Shown here: positions 58,138-64,000 of the stretch, piece by piece | Position numbering within the stretch: the first letter of the stretch is position 1 | How the letters are laid out: each line of letters starts with the position of its first letter | Source of the DNA: Reticulascus tulasneorum | Taxonomy: Eukaryota; Ascomycota; Sordariomycetes; Glomerellales; Reticulascaceae | Assembly (NCBI GenBank): GCA_001557505.1 | Contig: LSAX01000004.1 | Location: 4,191,713-4,255,712 of the forward strand | DNA: 64,000 bases | Direction: 5' to 3' | Notes under the pieces: model-generated | Told to the model about the DNA's origin: nothing | The model's input: the letters and a program-made list of their open reading frames with translations, nothing else | Databases searched by the model: none | Translations under genes and position numbers: made by a program

Positions 58138-58605
58138 GTGGTCGAGATGTCGGCACACGGCCCTTGAATTGTCGAGACGTGGCAGCCGAGGCGTCGGCAC
58201 ACGGCGGTTGAATTGTCGAGACGTGGCAGCCGAGGCGTCGGCACACGGCCGCTGAATTGTCGAGACGCGGCAGCCGAGGCGTCGGCACACGGCCGCTGAA
58301 TTGTCGAGACGCGGCAGCCGAGGCGTCGGCACACGGCCGCTGAATTGTCGAGACGCGGCAGCCGAGGCGTCGGCACACAGCGGTTGAATTGTCGAGACGT
58401 GGCAGCCAAGGCGTTAGTACACGGCGGTTATAATGTCGAGACGTGGTAGCCGAGGCGTCGGCACACGGCGGTTATAATACTGAGACGTGGCCGCTGAGAT
58501 GCTGAGATGTGATGTTGGTATATGGTGGTTATATTGTTGAGACGCGGCAGAGGAGGCGTCGGCACACGGCTGTTGTATTGTCGAGACATGGTAGCTCTCG
58601 CTGGA
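58138..58605 (+). repeat. 44-bp satellite, first block
   Basis: About ten tandem copies of a roughly 44-bp unit containing TTGTCGAGACG, CAGCCGAGGCGTCGGCACAC and a GGCGGTT/GGCCGCT joint. Copies become more diverged towards 58,600. Confidence 0.85.
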
Positions 58606-59655
58606 CATATCCGTGGCCGACGTATTCGCTGCTTGGAATTAAAACATTCGCATTTGTAGAATGAGATATGACTAAAAACGTCGAGCATTTGTCTGTAATG
58701 ATAACTAAATTGCCGATTTTTATATGTGAAATCAGTAGAAAGATGCTATGGTGTTAGACAACGTCTGGACACATCCGTGGCCGACGCATTCGCTGGTCGG
58801 AGTTGAAATAATACACTTGTGGGACGAGATGTGGCCATGAGCGTCGAGCTTTTGTCTGTGATGATAACCAAATTGCTGATTTTTATATGCGAAAGCAGTG
58901 GAAAGATGCTGTGGTGTTGGACAACGTCTGGACACATCCGTGGCCGACGTATTCGCTGGTCGGAATTGAAACATTCACACTTGTGGGATGATATATGGCC
59001 ATGACTATCGAGCATTTGTCCGCGATGATAACTAAATTGCTGATTTTTGTATGCGAAATCAGTAGAAAGATGCTGTGGTGTTGGACAACGTCTGGACACA
59101 TCCGTGGCCGACGCATTCGCTGGTCGGAATTGAAACATTCGCACTTGCGGGATGATATATGGCCATGACTATCGAGCATTTGTCTGCGATGATAACCAAA
59201 TTACTGATTTTTGTATGCGAAATCAGTGGAAAGATGCTGTGGTGTTAGACAACGTCTGGACACATCCGTGGCCGACAAATTCCTTGGTCTGAATTGAAAC
59301 ATTCACACTTGCGGGACGAGATATGACTATGAGCGTCGAGCTTTTGTCTGCGATGATAACCAAATTGCTGATTTTTGTATGCGAAATCAGTGGAAAGATG
59401 CTGTGGTGTTGGACAACGTCTGGACACATCCGTGGCCGACGCATTCGCTGGTCGGAATTGAAACATTCGCACTTGCGGGATGATATATGGCCATGACTAT
59501 CGAGCATTTGTCGGCGATGATAACCAAATTGCTGATTTTTATATATGAAATCAGTGGAAAGATGCTGTGGCGTTAGACAACGTCTAGACATATCCGTGGC
59601 CGACGTATTCGCTAAACACATCTGTGGCTGATATATTCTTTGGTCTGAATTGAAA
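58606..59655 (+). repeat. 163-bp satellite, first block
   Basis: About six tandem copies of a 163-bp unit. Markers such as GGACACATCCGTGGCCGAC recur near 58,770, 58,933, 59,096, 59,259 and 59,423, giving a steady 163-164 bp period. The frames seen in it are artefacts of periodicity. Confidence 0.88.
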
Positions 59656-60004
59656 AAGACATGACGACGAATGTTAACACACAGACTGCAAGACCTCGAC
59701 ACGCAGCCGGCAAGACCTCGACACGCAGCCGGCAAGACCTCGACACGCAGCCGGCAAGATTTCGACACGCAGACTATGGAAGGTCGACACACAAATTGCA
59801 AGATTTCGACACGGAACAGCCAGAATTTGGTAGTCGAGATGTCGGCACACGGCACTTAAATTGTCGAGACGTGGCAGCCGAGGCGTCGGCACACGGCGGT
59901 TGAATTGTCGAGACGCGGCAGCCGAGGCGTCGGCACACGGCGGTTGAATTGTCGAGACGCGGCAGCCGAGGCGTCGGCACCAGCGGTTGAATTGTCGAGA
60001 CGTG
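59656..60004 (+). repeat. 22-bp and 44-bp satellites, second block
   Basis: The series restarts with the same junction (GAATGTTAACACACAGACTGC compare 57,779). About seven 22-bp units are followed by three to four 44-bp units, the last one shortened, before the 163-bp family resumes. Confidence 0.85.
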
Positions 60005-60760
60005 GTAGCTTGCTGGATATATCCGTGGCCGACGTATTCGCTGCTTGGAATTGAAATATTCGCATTTGTAGAATAAGATGTGACCAAAAGTGTCGAGCAT
60101 TTGTCTGTAATGATAACTAAATTGCCGATTTTTGTATGTGAAATCAGTAGAAAGATGCTGTGGTGTTGGACAACGCCTGGACACATCCGTGGCCGACGCA
60201 TTCGCTGGTCGGAGTTGAAATAATGCACTTATGGGATGAGATGTGGCCATGAACGTCGAGCTTTTGTCTGTGATGATAACTAAATTGCCGATTTTTGTAT
60301 GCGAAAGCAGTGGAAAGATGCTGTGGTGTTAGACAACGCCTGGACATATCCGTGGCCGACGCATTCGCTGGTCGGAATTGAAACATTCACACTTATGGGA
60401 TGATATATGGCCATAACTATCGAGCATTTGTCTGCGATGATAACCAAATTGCTGATTTTTATATGCGAAATCAGTGGAAAGATGCTGTGGTGTTAGACAA
60501 CGTCTGGACACATCCGTGGCCGACGCATTCGCTGGTCGGAGTTGAAATAATGCACTTGTGGGATGAGATGTGGCCATGAACGTTGAGCTTTTGTCTGCGA
60601 TGATAATCAAATTGCTGATTTTTGTATGCGAAATCAGTGGAAAGATGCTGTGGCGTTAGACAACATCTGGACATATCCGTGGCCGACGCATTCGCTGGTC
60701 AGAATTGAAATATTCACATTTGTGGGATGATATATGGCCATGACTATCGAGCATTTGTTT
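60005..60760 (+). repeat. 163-bp satellite, second block
   Basis: Four to five further copies of the 163-bp unit, entered through the same diverged first unit (GGCCGACGTATTCGCTGCTT) seen at the start of the first block. Confidence 0.87.
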
Positions 60761-61290
60761 TAATATTAAGACTTAGGTAGCCGGCACATCGAGACTTAGA
60801 CAGCAAAGATGTCGAGATATAAACGGCGTTAACGTTAAGACTTAGGCAGTAGAGGTGTCGAGACACGAACGGTCTTAATATTGAGACTTGGGCAGCCGGT
60901 ATATTAAGATTTAGGCAGTAGAGATGTTGAGATGTAAGCGGTGTCAACGTTGAGACTTAGGCAGCAGAGGTATTAAGATATAAACGGTCTTAACATTGAA
61001 ACTTAGGCAGCCGGCATATTAAGATTTAGATAATAAAGATGTCGAGACGTAAGCGGTGTCGACGTTGAGACTTGGGTAGCCGGCACATCGAGACTTGGGC
61101 AGCAGAGATGTTGAGACGTAAGCGGGTCGACGTTAAGACTTGGGCAGCCGGCACATCGAGACTTAGGCAGCAGAGATGTTGAGACGTAAGCGGTGTCGAC
61201 GTTAAGACTTGGGCAGCCGGCACATCGAGACTTGGGTAGCAGAGATGCTGAGACGTAAGTGATGTTAACCTTGAGACTTACGAAGCCAGC
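60761..61290 (+). repeat. About 69-bp satellite
   Basis: About eight copies of a unit of roughly 69 bp built from GACTTAGGCAGCCGGCACATCGA, GCAGCAGAGATG and GAGACGTAAGCGGTGTCGACGTT. Proximal copies are more diverged and AT-shifted than distal ones. Confidence 0.82.
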
Positions 61291-62819
61291 ATATTAAGAT
61301 ATTATATAGAAAATCCAGAAATCCGAAGCCAGACTTAGACTTAAAACTAATTATATAGAAAATCCAGAAAACCAAAGCTAAACCCAAAGCCAGACCCAAA
61401 ATCAGACCCAAAACTAACTATATAGAGAATCCAAAAAACTAAAACCAAAGCCAGACCTAAAGCCAACTATAAAGAAAATCCAAAAAACCAAAACCAAAAC
61501 CAAAACTAAAACCAAAACCAAACCCAAAGCTAACTATATAGAAAATCCAAAAAAACCAAAACCAAAACCAAAACCAGAACCAAAACCAAAACCAGAACCA
61601 AAACCAAAACCAAACTCAAAGCCAAGCCCAAAGCCAGACCCAAAGCCAAGCCTAAAACTAACTACATAAAAAATCCAAAAATCCAAAACTAAAGCCAAAC
61701 CTAAAATCCAAACCTAAAGCCAAGCCCAAAGCCAAGCCCAAAGCCAAGCCCAAAGCTAAGCCCAAAGCCAAGCCTAAAACCAAGCCCAAAACCAAACCTA
61801 AAACCAAGCTTAAAACCAATTATATAGAAAATCCAAAAATCCAAAACCAAAGCCAAAACCAAACCTAAAACCAAGCTTAAAACCAACTATATAAAAGATC
61901 TAAAAATCCAAAACTAAAACCAAACCCAAAACCAAACCCAAAGCCAAACTTAAAACCAACTATATAGAAAATCCAAAAATCTAAAACCAAAGCCAAAACC
62001 AAAGCCAAAACCAAAACCAGACCCAAAACCAAGCCCAAAACCAACTATATAAAAAATCCAAAAATCTAAAACCAAAACCAAGCCTAAAGCCAGACCCAAA
62101 ACCAACTATATAGAAAATCCAAAAATCCAAAACCAAAACCAAAACCAAAACCAGACCCAAAGCTAGACCCAAAGCTAGACCTAAAACTAACTATATAGAA
62201 AATCCAAAAATCCAAAACCAAAACCAAACCCAAAGCCAGACCCAAAGCCAACTATATAAAAAATCCAAAAATCCAAAACTAAAGCCAAAACCAAAGCCAG
62301 ACCCAAAACCAACTATATAAAAAATCCAAAAATCCAAAACCAAACCCAAAACCAAACCCAAACCTAAACCCAAACCCAAAACTAACTATATAGAAAATCC
62401 AAAAATCCAAAACCAAAGCTAGACCCAAAACCAACTATATAAAAAATCCAAAAATCCAAAACCAAAACCAAAACCAAACCTAAAGCCAACTATATAGAAA
62501 ATCCAAAAATCCAAAACCAAAACCAGACCTAAAGCTAATTATATAGAAAATCTAAAAATCCAAAACCAAAGCCAAACCCAAAGCTAAGCCTAAAGCCAAA
62601 TCCAAAACTAACTATATAGAAAATCCAAAAATCCAAAACCAAAGCCAAAACCAAAGCCAAACCCAAAGCCAGACCCAAAGCTAACTATATAGAAAATCCA
62701 AAAATCCAAAACCAAAGCCAGACCCAAAACCAACTATATAAAAAATCCAAAAATCCAAAACCAAAACCAAACCCAAAACCAGACCCAAAACCAACTATAT
62801 AAAAAATCCAAAAATTATA
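61291..62819 (+). repeat. Compound satellite: TATATAGAAAATCCAAAAA spacer plus CCAAAA-type hexamers
   Basis: Over twenty tandem modules. Each has a conserved spacer of about 30 bp (AACTATATAGAAAATCC, then AAAAATCCAAAACC) followed by a variable number of degenerate 6-bp units (AAACCA, AAGCCA, GACCCA). On the minus strand it is strongly G/T-rich (TTTTGG-like), resembling a telomere-variant composition. Long minus-strand frames in it are artefacts. Confidence 0.85.
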
Positions 62820-62936
62820 TTTATTAGTTAGGGTTATTAAGGTTAGTTTTATTAGTTAATTAGTAAGGTTATTATTAAGGTTATTTTTAAGGTTAGTTAG
62901 TTTTTTATTTTTAAGGTTAGTATTTATTAAGGTTAA
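62820..62936 (+). repeat. Degenerate telomere-like sequence
   Basis: Repeated TTAAGGTTA, TTAGTTAGGG and TTATTAAGG units, resembling TTAGGG repeats after point changes. It lies immediately before the truncated retroelement copy. Confidence 0.65.
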
Positions 62937-63862
62937 GGTTAGATTAGGGTTTATTTATATACTAAGTTATTTACTATATAGTTTTATAAAGCTCTTTTTA
63001 ATTACAAAATATATTTTCCAAAAAATTCAAGAAAACTCCAAAGAAAACCAGAAAAAAGAACTTAGAAAAATCCAAAAAGATAAAGAGAAAAGAAAATTAA
63101 GAAAACCCAGAAAAACCAATAAAGAAGACTTAGAAAAAACAAAGAAAATACAAAAAGAAAAACTCAGAAAAATCTAACAAAGACAGAAAAAGAGATTTAG
63201 AAAAATCCAAGAAAAACCAAGAAAAACCAAAGAAAAATCTCAAGATAATATTTATAAAAAGATTTAATTTCTTCTTCTTCTTTGTTTTTCTATTGGAACA
63301 TCTGTCATGATAGATTTTGCCGCGTTAGCTTTCGTTTTTACTAAGATTAACGAGATATCTATGTTGAGCGATGAGGCTGCCCGGGGGCCCAAAAGGCCTT
63401 AGAGTTTCTTATAGCTCTACGTAGATTCTTTTTTCATCAATCCTCCGGCCGAGAAGATCAACGGTTTGAAAAATAGCCTAAGAGAGATGTATTTCCGTTG
63501 TTTGCTAGCAGCAGCTTCGGTAAGTGTGGTATGTACATCCGCCCTGGCCGAGTCTTTGTTAACTGCTACGATTTGTACGTCGTATGAGTACGTGGTCGTG
63601 CCGACTATGACTAAGAAGTCTGGTCGTAGAACGCTAACGTCGGCAATGTTAGCGTTGGTGCCAGCGTTGGTGACGTTGGCGTTGGTAACGTCGGTGTTGG
63701 TGGCGTTGGCGTTAGTGGCGTTAGTGTTAGTGGTGTAGGCGTTAGTAGCGTCGGCGATCTTAGGCTCGAGCTCGACAGTCAAATCTTCCCGGCAAGAAAG
63801 TGTTTTTGTAATAGCATGGGCGATTTGGTCGTGGCGGGCGGTCCAGCGTCTCTCGGCAGCCT
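62937..63862 (-). mobile_element. 5'-truncated copy of the RLE retroelement at the telomere
   Basis: A 926-bp segment colinear with 52,614-53,539. It contains only the 3' part of the element: the end of the polyprotein (Thr/Asn/Ala linker and RLE core, RPDFLVIVGTTTYSYDVQI) and the T-rich 3' region. It breaks off at GGCAGCCT and is followed by TTAGGG-like DNA. The fragment has a TAG at 63417 where the longer copy has CAG. Confidence 0.9.
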
Positions 63863-63898
63863 AATTAGGGTTAGTTTAGGGTTAGTTATTTTATTATT
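63863..63898 (+). repeat. Degenerate telomere-repeat junction
   Basis: AATTAGGGTTAGTTTAGGG and TTATT-type variants between the truncated element and the perfect array. Confidence 0.75.
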
Positions 63899-64000
63899 GG
63901 GTTAGGGTTAGGGTTAGGGTTAGGGTTAGGGTTAGGGTTAGGGTTAGGGTTAGGGTTAGGGTTAGGGTTAGGGTTAGGGTTAGGGTTAGGGTTAGGGTTA
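63899..64000 (+). repeat. Telomere, 17 perfect GGGTTA (TTAGGG) units
   Basis: Exactly 102 bases of uninterrupted 6-bp repeats running to the end of the window with the G-rich strand 5' to 3' outward, marking a right chromosome end. Confidence 0.98.

Noticed and set aside
57781..58605. Possible CRISPR array
   Set aside because: Units are contiguous tandem repeats without unique spacers, and the genome is eukaryotic.
57864..60674. Many long overlapping frames on both strands
   Set aside because: Artefacts of 22-, 44- and 163-bp tandem periodicity; no coding signal beyond the repeat.
61701..62379. Minus-strand frames rich in Gly, Leu and Phe
   Set aside because: Pure product of the 6-bp CCAAAA-type repeats.

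Overview
This window is the right-hand end of a filamentous ascomycete chromosome, most likely from the Eurotiales (Aspergillus/Penicillium type). The evidence is short introns of mostly 48-100 nt with GT..AG ends and CTAAC-like branch sites, C6 and bZIP-DUF3425 regulators, class V chitinase, Ser/Thr-rich secreted proteins, and a terminal array of 17 perfect TTAGGG units at 63,899-64,000. Exon boundaries are my own reading from splice signals and frame continuity; no search was run.

Layout. 1-16.5 kb is gene-dense and carries conserved genes: an MFS sugar transporter, S-adenosylmethionine decarboxylase, the cytosolic Fe-S scaffold Cfd1, a large disordered fungal protein, a regulator with two zinc clusters, and the ribosome-assembly nuclease Nob1. 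18-22.5 kb holds what looks like a small ribosomal-peptide (dikaritin/ustiloxin-type RiPP) locus: an alpha/beta-hydrolase, a secreted precursor with six Kex2-bounded copies of SADESYLPM, and a divergently transcribed UstYa-like (DUF3328) oxidase with both HxxHC motifs. It is followed by a PiT-type phosphate permease with a probable 2-bp frameshift. 25-32.6 kb is gene-poor and contains decayed remnants, including an SGNH hydrolase pseudogene. 32.6-51.3 kb is accessory, subtelomeric-type content: a 13-exon chitin-binding GH18 chitinase, a bZIP factor, an SDR, several broken genes, a decayed secreted subtilisin beside a stand-alone I9-type propeptide/inhibitor gene, a Ser/Thr-rich secreted protein and a GPI-type aspartic protease.

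52.6-64 kb is the chromosome end proper. It has a near full-length but stop-riddled non-LTR retrotransposon on the minus strand, with N-terminal zinc fingers, an RT with YLDD, a CCHC-like motif and a restriction-like endonuclease (RLE). Next comes about 6 kb of nested satellites (22-, 44-, 163- and 69-bp families and a CCAAAA-rich block). A 926-bp, 5'-truncated copy of the same retroelement then abuts the telomere. This resembles telomere-targeting RLE elements such as the MoTeRs of Magnaporthe. Differences between the two copies are mostly C:G to T:A, as expected from RIP-like mutation.

The two most interesting systems are the putative RiPP locus and the telomere-associated retroelement with its satellites.
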